Shown piece by piece: positions 50,063-60,373 of a stretch of DNA of 64,000 nucleotides. This DNA comes from Balneola sp. Lineage in GTDB: Bacteria > Bacteroidota > Rhodothermia > Balneolales > Balneolaceae. Location of the stretch: the NCBI GenBank assembly GCA_002696035.1, contig NZQV01000019.1, positions 1 to 64,000 of the forward strand. Direction: 5' to 3'. The translations under genes and the position numbers were made by a program. Numbering within the stretch: the first letter of the stretch is position 1; every line of letters begins with the position of its first letter. The notes beneath the pieces were generated by a model. That model was given only the letters and a program-made list of their open reading frames with translations, was not told where the DNA came from and searched no databases.

Positions 50063-51121
50063 ATGAGTAAAAAGATAATAGTAACCGGCGGTGCAGGATT
50101 TATAGGCTCAGCCTTAGTCCGAATGATCATCAATGAAACGGATCATGAGGTTCTGAATATTGATAAACTAACCTATGCCGGACATTTGGAATCTTTGGAA
50201 TCTGTTTCAGATTCAGACCGATACCAATTTGAAAAAGTGGATATTTGTGATGCGGAAGAAATCAATCGAATCTTCAATGAATTCCAACCAGATGCCATAA
50301 TGCATCTCGCAGCAGAATCACACGTAGATCGCTCCATTGACGGTTCTGCTGAGTTCATTAAAACCAATGTGAATGGTACTCATGTTCTGCTTGAAGAAGC
50401 CAAGAAATACTGGGCTGAAATGGAACAAGAGGCGAAAGGAAACTTTAGATTCTTACATGTTTCAACAGATGAGGTATATGGTGAATTAGGTGATGAAGGC
50501 TTTTTTACTGAAGAGACTCCCTATGACCCTCGTTCACCTTATTCATCCAGTAAAGCATCATCAGATCACCTCGTAAGAGCATGGCATCATACTTATGGGG
50601 TGCCAACGATGATCACGAACTGCTCAAATAATTACGGTCCTTATCAATTTCCTGAGAAATTGATTCCGGTAGTTATTTTGAAAGCCTTGCAAGGAAAAGA
50701 AATTCCGGTATATGGAACCGGCGAAAATGTTCGGGACTGGCTCTATGTGGATGACCACGCCCGCGCATTACTGAAAGTTGTGCATGAAGGAAAACCCGGT
50801 GAGACTTACAACATTGGCGGACACAATGAAAAGCAAAATATTGAAGTAGTACACACCATTTGTGATACGCTGAATGAATTAGTTCCGAAAGAGAATGAAG
50901 ATAGCTACAGAGATCAGATTTCTTTTGTTACCGACCGTCCGGGACACGATTTCCGATACGCAATCGATGCATCTAAAATTGAACACGAATTAGGTTGGAT
51001 ACCCATAGAAACTTTCGATAGTGGAATCAAGAAAACCATTCAATGGTACCTAGATAATATTGAGTGGTGTGAAGCAGTCACAGAAAATAACTTCGATCTC
51101 GAAAGGCTTGGTACAGTTTAA
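50063..51121 (+). CDS. rmlB: dTDP-glucose 4,6-dehydratase
   Basis: I start this at ATG 50063 (352 residues) after GGA; a TTG 18 bases upstream is less likely. It is a short-chain dehydrogenase with NAD motif GGAGFIG, a STDEVYG segment and the catalytic YSSSK. It converts dTDP-glucose to dTDP-4-keto-6-deoxyglucose, the branch point for dTDP-rhamnose and dTDP-3-amino sugars. It is followed by rmlA and the FdtA-type genes. Confidence 0.95.
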   Translation: MSKKIIVTGGAGFIGSALVRMIINETDHEVLNIDKLTYAGHLESLESVSDSDRYQFEKVDICDAEEINRIFNEFQPDAIMHLAAESHVDRSIDGSAEFIKTNVNGTHVLLEEAKKYWAEMEQEAKGNFRFLHVSTDEVYGELGDEGFFTEETPYDPRSPYSSSKASSDHLVRAWHHTYGVPTMITNCSNNYGPYQFPEKLIPVVILKALQGKEIPVYGTGENVRDWLYVDDHARALLKVVHEGKPGETYNIGGHNEKQNIEVVHTICDTLNELVPKENEDSYRDQISFVTDRPGHDFRYAIDASKIEHELGWIPIETFDSGIKKTIQWYLDNIEWCEAVTENNFDLERLGTV

Positions 51122-51162
51122 ATAACTTAAAATTTAGAATTACATAGTTTAAAATTACCAAA

Positions 51163-52029
51163 ATGAAAGGAATAATTCTCGCAGGCGGCTCTGGAACTCG
51201 ACTGTACCCCGTCACTAAAGCCATTAGCAAGCAACTAATGCCAGTCTACGACAAGCCCATGATCTATTACCCACTTTCGGTGTTAATGCTCGCAGGTATT
51301 CGGGAAATTTTGATTATCACTACTCCCGAAGATAACGACAGCTTCAAACGGTTGCTGGGCGATGGGTCTGAATGGGGCATTGAGCTCTCTTATGCAGTAC
51401 AGCCAAGTCCCGACGGACTAGCTCAGGCCTTTATAATTGGGCAAGACTTTATTGGAGAGGATAATGTAAGCCTGATTTTGGGAGATAATATTTTCTATGG
51501 GCAGGGTTTTAGTCCAATTCTTACTCGGGTAGTTGAAGATTTAAAAGGGGCAACGGTATTTGGTTACCGTGTAAGTGATCCTGAACGGTTTGGAGTGGTA
51601 GAAGTTGATGAAAATAATAAAGCCCTTTCTATTGAAGAAAAACCCACAGAGCCTAAAAGTAATATTGCGGTAACTGGACTATACTTTTATGATAACCGAG
51701 TGGTTGATATTGCCAAAAGCGTTAAGCCTTCTGATCGAGGAGAACTGGAAATTACTTCAGTGAATCAGCGATACTTAGAATTGGATGCACTGCAAGTAGA
51801 ACCTTTGGGACGTGGATTTGCCTGGTTAGATACTGGAACTCATGATGCTATGTTGGAGGCCTCAGAATTTGTTGAGATTATTGAGCGAAGACAAGGTCTC
51901 AAAATCGCTTGTTTAGAGGAGATTGCTTGGAGAAATGGTTGGATCAGTGATGATCAGGTTTTGAAAATTGCGGATGTGTTAAGAAAGAACGGCTATGGAG
52001 ATTATCTAAAGAATTTGATTGAGTCATGA
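51163..52029 (+). CDS. rmlA: Glucose-1-phosphate thymidylyltransferase
   Basis: This 288-residue protein has the full nucleotidyltransferase signature [20 protein letters not shown] and [12 protein letters not shown], followed by LGDNIFYG. It makes dTDP-glucose from glucose-1-phosphate and dTTP, supplying rmlB. The length is typical. Its stop overlaps the start of the next gene by 4 bases, so translation is coupled. Confidence 0.96.
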   Translation: MKGIILAGGSGTRLYPVTKAISKQLMPVYDKPMIYYPLSVLMLAGIREILIITTPEDNDSFKRLLGDGSEWGIELSYAVQPSPDGLAQAFIIGQDFIGEDNVSLILGDNIFYGQGFSPILTRVVEDLKGATVFGYRVSDPERFGVVEVDENNKALSIEEKPTEPKSNIAVTGLYFYDNRVVDIAKSVKPSDRGELEITSVNQRYLELDALQVEPLGRGFAWLDTGTHDAMLEASEFVEIIERRQGLKIACLEEIAWRNGWISDDQVLKIADVLRKNGYGDYLKNLIES

Positions 52030-52433
52030 TAGATCAAGTTAAACTCATAGACTTACCTAAAATCGAAGACCCTCGCGGAAATTTGACCTTTTTTGAGGAC
52101 AGCAATCAAATTCCTTTTAAGATTGAGAGAGTCTTTTGGACCTATGATGTTCCGGGTGGACAAAAAAGAGGCGGACATGCGTATTACCAGCAAAATGAGT
52201 TTATTATAGCGTTAAGTGGAAGTTTTGACGTGGTGATTACGTTGCCAAAGGGTGAAACAAAAACCTACAGCTTAAACCGCTCTTATTATGGGTTATATGT
52301 ACCGGCCATAACATGGAGACATCTTGAGAATTTTTCCACTAATGCATTATCATTGCATGCTTCTGACAGCTCATTCGATGAAACAGATTATATAAGAGAA
52401 TTCGAAAAATATAAAAAGGTGTATGAAAAGTAG
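52026..52433 (+). CDS. FdtA-like cupin protein (WxcM-like), altered active site
   Basis: This 135-residue cupin has the dTDP-4-keto-6-deoxyglucose 3,4-ketoisomerase layout ([38 protein letters not shown]). The usual RG-x-HAH is [11 protein letters not shown], so the second catalytic-type histidine is tyrosine. It may work on another isomer, be structural, or be inactive. The end overlaps the next, canonical copy by 11 bases. Confidence 0.75.
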   Translation: MIDQVKLIDLPKIEDPRGNLTFFEDSNQIPFKIERVFWTYDVPGGQKRGGHAYYQQNEFIIALSGSFDVVITLPKGETKTYSLNRSYYGLYVPAITWRHLENFSTNALSLHASDSSFDETDYIREFEKYKKVYEK

Positions 52434-52836
52434 CGTGTATGATGCAACCGTTATTGAATTACCAAAAATTCATGATGTTGCCGGAAATATTACAGCCATA
52501 AATAATGCTGAGGGTGTTCTCCCTTTTAATGTGAAACGTGTGTATTACTTGTATGATGTTCCCGGAGGAGAAAGTAGGGGAGCACATGCTCATAAAGAGT
52601 TACAACAATTAATTATCTCTGCGAGCGGTAGTTTTGATATTACCCTTGATGATGGGCAAACCCGAAGAACGTTTCAGCTGTCAAAGCCATATTATGGATT
52701 GTTTATGCCGGCAGGACTTTGGCGGGAATTGAATAATTTTTCTTCAGGTGCTATTTGTTTAGTATTGGCATCTCATGACTATAACGAAAATGACTACATA
52801 AATAATTATTCTAAATTTAAAGATTTTAAATCATGA
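52423..52836 (+). CDS. fdtA: dTDP-4-keto-6-deoxyhexose 3,4-ketoisomerase (FdtA/QdtA type)
   Basis: This 137-residue cupin has the intact motif SRGAHAHKELQQ and SGSFDITLDDG, then PYYGLFMPAGLWRE, as in FdtA and QdtA. It shifts the keto group from C4 to C3 of the sugar produced by RmlB, giving the substrate of a 3-aminotransferase. FdtA and QdtA differ in the product epimer, which cannot be told here. It is tightly coupled to the MaoC gene (4-base overlap). Confidence 0.83.
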   Translation: MKSSVYDATVIELPKIHDVAGNITAINNAEGVLPFNVKRVYYLYDVPGGESRGAHAHKELQQLIISASGSFDITLDDGQTRRTFQLSKPYYGLFMPAGLWRELNNFSSGAICLVLASHDYNENDYINNYSKFKDFKS

Positions 52837-53228
52837 TTAAAGTCGGCGATTATTACGAGTTGGAGAGATCATTTGGTGAAGAAGAAGTAAAGAAATTTGC
52901 TGATTTATCAAATGACCACAATCCATTGCACTTAGACCCCGATTATGCCAAGAAAACATTTTTTGGAGAGAGAATTGTTCATGGGATGCTATACTCATCT
53001 ATGATAAGTGCAATATTAGCAAATCATTTACCTGGGCCAGGTACGATTTATATGGAACAAAAACTTAGGTTTGCTGCTCCAGTTTTTTATAATGAAGTTT
53101 TGATTGCAAGAGTTGAGGTTCATGATATGGATAATGAACGTAAAATAGCATTTTTAACTACTAGTATTAAGAAACAGAGTAATGATCAAATAGTGATTGA
53201 TGGAAAAGCTAAAGTAAAAGTAGGGTAG
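52833..53228 (+). CDS. MaoC-like (R)-enoyl hydratase/dehydratase
   Basis: This 131-residue hot-dog protein has the motif SNDHNPLHLD with D28 and H33, the Asp/His catalytic pair of (R)-specific enoyl hydratases. Such enzymes interconvert enoyl- and (R)-3-hydroxyacyl thioesters. Between the sugar ketoisomerase and an acyltransferase/ACP pair, it probably shapes the acyl group to be attached to the sugar. The thioester could be on CoA or on the ACP encoded three genes on. Confidence 0.82.
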   Translation: MIKVGDYYELERSFGEEEVKKFADLSNDHNPLHLDPDYAKKTFFGERIVHGMLYSSMISAILANHLPGPGTIYMEQKLRFAAPVFYNEVLIARVEVHDMDNERKIAFLTTSIKKQSNDQIVIDGKAKVKVG

Positions 53229-53232
53229 CATA

Positions 53233-53916
53233 ATGAGTAATGAGATACATAGTTCTGCAATAATTGATGATAATGTTGTTTTAGGTGAAAAAAATCAGAT
53301 TTTACCCAACACGATAATTCATGGGCCAACAAAAATTGGAAGTAATAATATAATTGGCCCGAATGTGGTTATTGGTTCTCCGGGACAGGATACACGAAAT
53401 CCGAGATATGACTCTACTGATGCTGAAATCGAGATTGGAGATAATAATATCATCCGTGAATTTACAGCAGTTCAAAAGCCATGCTATGGTAACATTACTA
53501 AAGTAGGATCGAATGTTTTTTTGATGCAAAGTGTGCATATTCCGCATGATGCCATTTTAGGAGATGACGTGGTAATAACACCCATGTGTGTACTTGCAGG
53601 CATGACTAATATTTTAAAGGGAGCAAATATTGGAATGGGGGTAACGATACATCAATATTCAGTTGTAGGCCATTACTCCTTGGCAGCCATGGGATCAGCA
53701 GTTACTAAAAATATTAAACCATTCTCAATATATGTACCTAATAAAAAACCTAGGGTAAACCTCTATGCTTTAAAAAAGTTTGGCTTTGAAGAATATGTAG
53801 ATGAAATTAATAAATATGTATTAGAGGATATAAATCCTACTAATGAAAAAATATTAAAAATAACTACTGAATTTGAACAACTGCATCAAGAATCGAAACG
53901 AGGAATACATAAATGA
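53233..53916 (+). CDS. LpxA-like left-handed beta-helix acyltransferase
   Basis: This 227-residue protein is built of hexapeptide repeats (EKNQILPNTIIHGPTKIGSN and later coils), with an LpxA-type order: HGPTKIG, GSPGQD, VHIPHDAILGDDV and a helical C-terminal cap. LpxA-like enzymes transfer acyl groups from acyl-ACP. It overlaps the ACP gene by 4 bases. I infer that it N-acylates the 3-amino sugar in place of the acetyltransferase FdtC. It is shorter than LpxA (about 255 residues), so lipid A synthesis is unlikely. Confidence 0.78.
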   Translation: MSNEIHSSAIIDDNVVLGEKNQILPNTIIHGPTKIGSNNIIGPNVVIGSPGQDTRNPRYDSTDAEIEIGDNNIIREFTAVQKPCYGNITKVGSNVFLMQSVHIPHDAILGDDVVITPMCVLAGMTNILKGANIGMGVTIHQYSVVGHYSLAAMGSAVTKNIKPFSIYVPNKKPRVNLYALKKFGFEEYVDEINKYVLEDINPTNEKILKITTEFEQLHQESKRGIHK

Positions 53917-54155
53917 GCATCATAAATAATTTGGATGAATTCACAACTAATTTTTTAGAAGAGTATGAAGGGATTGATCCGGGAAAGTATAATTCTGAAA
54001 CAAAATTCAGAAATATTGAAACGTGGGATTCTCTAACTGGAATGGCAGTAGTTACAATGATTGAAGATGAATGCGGTGTTATTTTAACAGATGATGAATT
54101 CATGAGTTGCGATACCATTAGTGAAGTTTTTAAGCTTGTAAGAGAAAAAGCATAA
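53913..54155 (+). CDS. Acyl carrier protein
   Basis: This 80-residue acidic four-helix protein has WDSLTGM, where S40 would carry phosphopantetheine, and CDTISEVFKL at the last helix. It differs from housekeeping AcpP (EDSLDTVELVM type), so it is probably a dedicated carrier for the acyl group made by its neighbours. Start and stop lie 4 bases inside and 2 bases before the adjoining genes. Confidence 0.88.
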   Translation: MSIINNLDEFTTNFLEEYEGIDPGKYNSETKFRNIETWDSLTGMAVVTMIEDECGVILTDDEFMSCDTISEVFKLVREKA

Positions 54156-54157
54156 AT

Positions 54158-55129
54158 ATGTCATATATTAATTCAATTGGATTCTATTTACCTGAGAATA
54201 AACTTACTAACGAAGATATTAATAAAAGTCATCCTGAATGGTCTGCTCATAAAATTTCCCAAAAAACGGGAATAGATGTTAGATATATTACGGATGATGA
54301 GGAATTGAGCAGTGACTTGGCTGTTAAGGCAGCTAATAAATTATTTGAGAATAGAAATATCGACCGGAATTCAATTGACTACATAATTTTATGTACACAA
54401 AGTCCCGATTATTTATTGCCTACTACTGCTTGCATTTTACAGGACAGACTATCTCTTAGTGAAAACATTGGGGCAACAGATATAAATTTAGGCTGTTCTG
54501 GATTCATATATGGAATTGGTTTAGCTCATGGCCTAATAGAAACAAAACAAGTTGAAAATGTTTTATTTCTAACTGCTGAAACTTATTCGAAGTTTATACA
54601 TCCAGATGATAAATCAAACAAGACGATATTTGGTGATGCCGCCGCTGCGACATTGATATCGAAGGAATGCAGATCAGATATTAATTTTAAAGTTGGAAAC
54701 TTTGTTTATAAAACGGATGGGACTGGTTATGATAAGCTTATTATGAGAAATAGTGGAATGAGAAGGGAAAATATTGAAGACCAAGGTCTATACATGGATG
54801 GCAAAGAGATATTTCGCTTTACTTCACTAAAAGTTCCCATACTGATAGATGAATGTCTCGAAGTTAATAAAATGAAAAAGGATGATATCGATATATATAT
54901 ATTTCATCAAGCAAATCGTTTTATGCTTCAAACAATAGGCAAAAGAGCCAAAATAGATCAGGATAAACTTTTTCTAGATTTATCTTGTGGGAATACTGTC
55001 TCATCAACAATTCCAATAGCCATCAAGAATGCCCAAGAAAAAGGGCTTCTTCAAAAAAATGGAAAAATCTTGATAGCTGGTTTCGGTGTTGGTCTTTCAA
55101 TGGGAGCTACAATTTTAACAATAGATTAA
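54158..55129 (+). CDS. 3-oxoacyl-ACP synthase III (KAS III, FabH-like)
   Basis: This 323-residue thiolase-fold enzyme has catalytic C113 (LGCSGFIYG), H250 (FHQANRFM) and N279 (CGNTVSST). KAS III starts chain extension by condensing acyl-CoA with malonyl-ACP, giving a 3-oxoacyl-ACP. With the ACP and MaoC protein it would make a short 3-oxo- or 3-hydroxyacyl chain for the sugar; no ketoreductase is visible in the window. It closes the coupled run from rmlA. Confidence 0.9.
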   Translation: MSYINSIGFYLPENKLTNEDINKSHPEWSAHKISQKTGIDVRYITDDEELSSDLAVKAANKLFENRNIDRNSIDYIILCTQSPDYLLPTTACILQDRLSLSENIGATDINLGCSGFIYGIGLAHGLIETKQVENVLFLTAETYSKFIHPDDKSNKTIFGDAAAATLISKECRSDINFKVGNFVYKTDGTGYDKLIMRNSGMRRENIEDQGLYMDGKEIFRFTSLKVPILIDECLEVNKMKKDDIDIYIFHQANRFMLQTIGKRAKIDQDKLFLDLSCGNTVSSTIPIAIKNAQEKGLLQKNGKILIAGFGVGLSMGATILTID

Positions 55130-55406
55130 ATGAATAATATATTTCTAGTTTTATACTGTGTCAGTTCATTGTAAAAAGTATAGATTCTCTTTATAGATTA
55201 TATAAGTACTAAAGATAGTTACATTTTAACAAATAAACGGATGTTATTATTCATTCAAAGAACTTGAAAAGAAGTTCGTAACTGAGTTTTAAAAAGTAGA
55301 TGAATTTTGATAATCATTTACTAAAGCCTCAGAAAATTGCACTAAATCTAATTCTAAAGATTTGTTACCAATAAATTTTTTTGGTAACAAATCGTGCTAA
55401 AAAAAT

Positions 55407-56678
55407 ATGATAAATAAAAAAACATCATCTAAGGATATCAGAGTTGTCCTAATGATCTTGAATCAAAGGTTTCTGCCAGACGTCAGGGTAGAACAAGAGT
55501 ATAAATCGTTAAAAAAACTAGGATATAGGGTAATTGTAGTTGCCAGTCAATCTGGAAATGACAGTGATGAGTATGAAATAATTAGAGTGAATAACAATAA
55601 GTTTAAGGACTGGTTATATAATCTCTTTTTTAAAACAAATCCGTCCAATATCCAACATATTATAAGTCAACTGGCAAATATAAAAGTATATGATGTTGAT
55701 GTGGTACATGTACATGATTTACCATGGTCAGATCTAGGCTACAGGCTGAGTCAACATTATAAATCAAAACTTATTATTGATTTGCATGAAAATTATCCGG
55801 CATGGCAAGAAGATAAAAAAAAGTTAGAAGACCAATTATCTAATTTACGCCGTTATATAAGGCCTATTGGATCCTTTTTAATAAAGCGTAATCCTGAACC
55901 ACTTATGAAATTGGTTGAAAAAAAATACAAAACTCCAAAACGTTGGGAAAAATATGAGAATGAAATGCTCCGAAAATCTAACAAATTTATAGTTGTTGTT
56001 GAAGAAGCATTATCTAGATTTGAAAATGAACCTTTTTTTAAAAAAGGATCTGTTGTATCTAACACAAAAATAATAACTGAATGGAATAAAAAAGATTTGC
56101 CTTTGATTGAGGATAAAATAATTATTTCATATATGGGTTCTGTTCAATATCTGAGAGGGTTGGATACTGCAATTAAAGCAATGAAATATGTTGACCAAAA
56201 TCTATACCAATTACAAATTGTAGGTGTAATACCTGAATCAAAAATTTACTCGGAATTTCAAGACCTAATTGAATTGCATAATATAAATAATGTTCAATTG
56301 ATCAATTATCTTGAAGATGAGCAAAAAGCATTCGAATATATTTATAAATCCCACATTGGCATCATACCTCATAGATCGAGCGGGCTTACAGAAACCACAG
56401 TTCCACATAAATTATTTATGTACATGGCAACAGGACGTCCTGTTTTAGTATCTGATGTTGCTCCTCTTAGTAGAATAGTTAACGAAACTAAAAGTGGTTT
56501 AGTATTTAAGTCAGGAGACCCAAGATCTTTTGCAAAAACTTTGAAGAAATTGAGTTCAGAAGAAAAATTAAAAATGTATTCAGAAAATGCGAGATTATCT
56601 GTAGAAAATAAATATAACTGGAGTCAAGATGAAAAAAAATTAACAGAAATATATAGTAGCTTGTTTGATAGCATATAA
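55407..56678 (+). CDS. Glycosyltransferase family 4-like protein
   Basis: This 423-residue protein has the GT-B fold. The N-terminal domain holds FLPDVRVEQEYKSL and VVHVHDLPW; the C-terminal domain has YMGSVQYLRGLDTAIKA, then GLTETTVPHKLFMYMATGRP, the donor-binding E-x7-like region. It transfers a sugar to the growing lipid-linked repeat unit at the inner membrane. Substrate cannot be told. A 277-base AT-rich gap without a gene precedes it. Confidence 0.85.
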   Translation: MINKKTSSKDIRVVLMILNQRFLPDVRVEQEYKSLKKLGYRVIVVASQSGNDSDEYEIIRVNNNKFKDWLYNLFFKTNPSNIQHIISQLANIKVYDVDVVHVHDLPWSDLGYRLSQHYKSKLIIDLHENYPAWQEDKKKLEDQLSNLRRYIRPIGSFLIKRNPEPLMKLVEKKYKTPKRWEKYENEMLRKSNKFIVVVEEALSRFENEPFFKKGSVVSNTKIITEWNKKDLPLIEDKIIISYMGSVQYLRGLDTAIKAMKYVDQNLYQLQIVGVIPESKIYSEFQDLIELHNINNVQLINYLEDEQKAFEYIYKSHIGIIPHRSSGLTETTVPHKLFMYMATGRPVLVSDVAPLSRIVNETKSGLVFKSGDPRSFAKTLKKLSSEEKLKMYSENARLSVENKYNWSQDEKKLTEIYSSLFDSI

Positions 56679-56762
56679 AAAATAATTTAAAATCAATTTA
56701 CTTTATTGTTACGTTTGTTAAAATTCAAAACACATTAAATTGAATTATATAAATCATTTATA

Positions 56763-57875
56763 ATGATAAAATTTTTAGATTTAGAAAAATTAAATCAAAG
56801 ATATCTCAATGATCTGAGGAAAGTAACTGAAGAAGTCATCAATTCAGGTTGGTATCTTAGAGGAGAGAAAGTCGACATATTTGAAGAAAACTTGACAAAA
56901 TATACCAATAGTAAACATGCGGTAGGGGTCGGTAATGGGCTGGACGCACTTCGCTTAATCATAAGAGGTTATATTGAAATGGGAGTTTTTTCAAAAGGGG
57001 ATGAAATAATTGTTCCCGCTAATACTTTTATAGCCAGTATATTAGCAATTACTGATAATGACTTAAAACCTATTTTTGTAGAACCAGATTATGAAACATT
57101 AAATCTTGATATCTCCAAAGTGGAAAAAAAAATTACGCCACGTACAAAGGCAATCATGGTAGTTCATTTATACGGGAGGGTCTGTTGGAGTGAAGAGCTG
57201 GAAAAAATCGCAGAAAATTACAATATTAAGATTATAGAGGATAATGCTCAAGCTATTGGCGCAGAAATAAAAGGCACTAAAACAGGTGGATTGGGGGATG
57301 CTGCTGCTTTTAGTTTCTATCCTGGGAAAAACTTAGGAGCACTTGGAGATGCAGGGGCCGTCACCACTAGAGATGACCTACTCGCAGAGGTAGTGCGAAG
57401 CCTGGGTAATTACGGTAGTAATGAAAAATATGTGTACAAATACAAAGGATTGAATAGTAGGTTAGATGAACTGCAAGCTGCTTTTTTAACTGTTAAGCTT
57501 GACTACTTGGATGAAGATAATCAAAAGCGAAGAGAAATAGCTGCTTCATACATTGATGGCATTAAAAATAAACACATACAACTTCCTAAGATAAACAATC
57601 CTAAATATAATCAAGCTCACGTATGGCATTTATTTGCCTTGAGATGTGAATTTCGTGATGAATTACAAGAATATCTTGATGAGAAAGAAATTCAAAGCTT
57701 AATTCATTACCCAATACCACCACACAAACAAGAGGCATACTTTGAGTTTAGGGATGAAATTTTACCTATAACTGAAAATATTCATAAAACTGAATTGAGC
57801 CTACCTATGAGCCCTATTCTCACTTCAAAAGAAGTAAATTATATAATTGATAAAATAAATTTATTTAAGCAATAA
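56763..57875 (+). CDS. fdtB: DegT/DnrJ/EryC1-family sugar 3-aminotransferase
   Basis: This 370-residue PLP enzyme has [28 protein letters not shown] and the PLP lysine K189 in [16 protein letters not shown]. With FdtA-type genes upstream it most likely makes a dTDP-3-amino-3,6-dideoxyhexose (FdtB or QdtB activity), the amino group of which the acyltransferase would acylate. The gene symbol reflects the context; 4-amino enzymes of this family look similar. Confidence 0.82.
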   Translation: MIKFLDLEKLNQRYLNDLRKVTEEVINSGWYLRGEKVDIFEENLTKYTNSKHAVGVGNGLDALRLIIRGYIEMGVFSKGDEIIVPANTFIASILAITDNDLKPIFVEPDYETLNLDISKVEKKITPRTKAIMVVHLYGRVCWSEELEKIAENYNIKIIEDNAQAIGAEIKGTKTGGLGDAAAFSFYPGKNLGALGDAGAVTTRDDLLAEVVRSLGNYGSNEKYVYKYKGLNSRLDELQAAFLTVKLDYLDEDNQKRREIAASYIDGIKNKHIQLPKINNPKYNQAHVWHLFALRCEFRDELQEYLDEKEIQSLIHYPIPPHKQEAYFEFRDEILPITENIHKTELSLPMSPILTSKEVNYIIDKINLFKQ

Positions 57876-57917
57876 CATATTTACCCCTGATATTAAATTG
57901 AAGTCTAATTAATTAAA

Positions 57918-59375
57918 GTGTCAAGTAATAGTTTAAAAGAACGCACCACAGTTGGGGTATTTTGGAGCTTTATTGAGAAATTCTCATTAACAGCTGGTCA
58001 GTTTATCATCAGTATTTTATTAGCTAGACTGTTAATTCCTGAGGATTTTGGTTTAATAGGAATGCTATCAATATTTATTGCCCTATCACAAGTTTTTATT
58101 GATAGTGGTATGGGATCGGGACTCATACAAAAAGTTAATAAGACATCGGAAGATTTCTCTACCGTGTTCTTATTTAACCTAGTTATTAGTATTCTAGCGT
58201 ATATTATATTATATGTTGGAGCGCCTTTCATTGCAGCATTTTATGAAAATCCAATACTAACTTCTTTGACTCGCATATTATCGCTAAACTTAATTTTTGG
58301 CGCTATAGTGATTGTTCAGAGGACAAAGTTAACAATAGAGATGGATTTTAAGACACATGCAAAAATCAATGCTGTTTCTTTATTTATCGGAGGTAGTATT
58401 GGTATAGTAGCAGCAATATATGGTTTTGGTGTTTGGTCTTTAGTGTTTAAAAATTTGCTAATAGGTTTTTCACAAACTGTTGGATATTGGATGGTGGGGA
58501 ATTGGAAATTTTCAATAAAGTTCTCAAAGAGGTCATTTCGAAAGCTATTTGGATACGGCTCTAATTTACTTGCTGTATCTCTATATGGTAAATTAATGTC
58601 AGAAATTTATAACATCATCATTGGCAGAGTTTATACTGCAGGAGAACTTGGATATTATACACAAACAAAAAGAGTAGGAGATCTTTCTGCTTCTACTATT
58701 ACATCAATTCTTCAACGTGTAACATTTCCTTTACTTTCTTCTTTACAAAAAGATAAAGAGCGCATGCTCTCTATTTTTAAAAGAGTAGTTAAAATGACTG
58801 CTTTTATTACATTACCTTCCATGACGCTTTTAGCGTTGCTTGCTGAACCAACAATAGGTTTTTTACTCGGTAAAAAATGGCTACCAGTGGTTCCACTACT
58901 CCAGTGGTACTGTTTTGTTAAGATTCATAATCCAGTTGCTTTAGTAAACCTTAATATGTTAAATGCAAGTGGGCGTTCAGATCTTTTTTTAAAAGTGGAT
59001 ATAGCAAAAGCTCCAGTAGCTATTGGTGCATTATTAATAACAACCCCTATTAGTGTTGAGGCAATGGTCATTGGTCAGTTTATAGTTGCTACGATATCTT
59101 CTTATATAAGTGCCTACATGTCAGGAAAACTATTTGGTTATAGTTATTTTGCCCAAATAAGAGATATGGTTCCTTTCCTAATTTCGACTGCGGGGATGTC
59201 AATTTGTGTATACATTATTACATTCTTAGTTACTGGTTATATAATGCAACTTATAGTAGGTATACTTGTTGGGGTTTTTAGTTACTCACTCTTTAGTCAT
59301 ATTTTTAAGTTAGATGAGTTTTATGAAATTACGACATTAGTAAAAAGACATTTCAATAAATTAATTAAGATCTAA
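57918..59375 (+). CDS. wzx: Wzx-type lipid-linked oligosaccharide flippase
   Basis: This 485-residue integral membrane protein of the MOP superfamily starts at GTG. About 12-14 transmembrane helices can be counted, beginning at FWSFIEKFSLTAGQFIISIL, with the family pattern LLARLLIPEDFGLIGML. It flips the completed repeat unit across the inner membrane for Wzy-dependent polymerisation. An EpsG-like polymerase gene lies 3.7 kb downstream. Confidence 0.9.
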   Translation: MSSNSLKERTTVGVFWSFIEKFSLTAGQFIISILLARLLIPEDFGLIGMLSIFIALSQVFIDSGMGSGLIQKVNKTSEDFSTVFLFNLVISILAYIILYVGAPFIAAFYENPILTSLTRILSLNLIFGAIVIVQRTKLTIEMDFKTHAKINAVSLFIGGSIGIVAAIYGFGVWSLVFKNLLIGFSQTVGYWMVGNWKFSIKFSKRSFRKLFGYGSNLLAVSLYGKLMSEIYNIIIGRVYTAGELGYYTQTKRVGDLSASTITSILQRVTFPLLSSLQKDKERMLSIFKRVVKMTAFITLPSMTLLALLAEPTIGFLLGKKWLPVVPLLQWYCFVKIHNPVALVNLNMLNASGRSDLFLKVDIAKAPVAIGALLITTPISVEAMVIGQFIVATISSYISAYMSGKLFGYSYFAQIRDMVPFLISTAGMSICVYIITFLVTGYIMQLIVGILVGVFSYSLFSHIFKLDEFYEITTLVKRHFNKLIKI

Positions 59376-59422
59376 AGTAAATTTAAAAAAAAGGAATAAG
59401 TTTTACGTAAAATAATCATGTA

Positions 59423-60322
59423 ATGAAAGACACAGATTCTGAAGATGAACTTATAAGTGTACTGATGCTAACATATAATCAGGAAGATTACATTAGAAAA
59501 TCCATTGAAAGTGTATGCAATCAGTATCAGTATTATCAAAATATTGAATTGTTAATAATAGATGACGGATCCGAAGATAATACAGTAGATATTATAGATT
59601 CAATATTGGTGAATGCCCCAATAAAAACAAAATTTCTAAAAAAAAAACACGGGGGAGTCAAAAGTATTGCATACAATTTAAATCAATTAGTAGATATGAG
59701 CAGTGGTAAATTTATAACTTTTTTATCAGGAGATGATGAATATATAGAAGATAGGTTTCGAGAGCAGATAGATTTACTAAACACAAGGGATGTGAAAATT
59801 GTTTATGGTAATGGGATAAACATGGAGGGGGCAAAAGAAATTAGCTTGTCAAATTCAGATAAATCAAATATTGTATTATTTAGTAATGACCCTATTAAGG
59901 TCTTTAACCATCTAACAAGAGAACTTCCTGTTATTTTTATACAATCAATTTTAGCAGATGGAAATTTTCTAAGGAGTTTTCAACCGTTTGACAATGATCT
60001 TATTGCGGATGATTGGGTATTTAATATTAATGTTTTTGATCATTTAAAGCGTAACAAATTAAAATATAGATTCATAAACAAACCACTATTCTTGAGGAAT
60101 TTACATAAAAAAAATACTTCTAGAGATAGAAAAATTCATTATCAGAGAATAGTTCAAATACTAGATAAATATTTTCATGATTTTGATGGGATGAAGAATA
60201 AATTGGAAATAACTCGAAAATTTTGGAAGCAAAGTTTGCGAGATTTAAAATTTACAGACACACTGTATTGGATGTCAAAGTATTTTACAGTAAAAACACA
60301 AATAAATAAATATATACCATAA
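59423..60322 (+). CDS. Glycosyltransferase family 2
   Basis: This 299-residue protein has SVLMLTYNQEDYIRKSIESV at the start, IDDGSEDNT, SGDDEYIEDRF (DxD-like) and an IADDWVFNI acceptor-side acid. It is an inverting GT-A enzyme adding a sugar to the repeat unit. Substrate unknown. It lies between the flippase and rmlC in an AT-rich stretch. Confidence 0.85.
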   Translation: MKDTDSEDELISVLMLTYNQEDYIRKSIESVCNQYQYYQNIELLIIDDGSEDNTVDIIDSILVNAPIKTKFLKKKHGGVKSIAYNLNQLVDMSSGKFITFLSGDDEYIEDRFREQIDLLNTRDVKIVYGNGINMEGAKEISLSNSDKSNIVLFSNDPIKVFNHLTRELPVIFIQSILADGNFLRSFQPFDNDLIADDWVFNINVFDHLKRNKLKYRFINKPLFLRNLHKKNTSRDRKIHYQRIVQILDKYFHDFDGMKNKLEITRKFWKQSLRDLKFTDTLYWMSKYFTVKTQINKYIP

Positions 60323-60373
60323 TTATGATATTGTATTCAAATTATAATAAATATTTGATATAATTATATATAT

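Noticed and set aside
53233-53916. LpxA of lipid A synthesis
   Set aside because: It is shorter than LpxA, and the neighbours are ACP, KAS III and amino-sugar genes rather than lpxD or fabZ.
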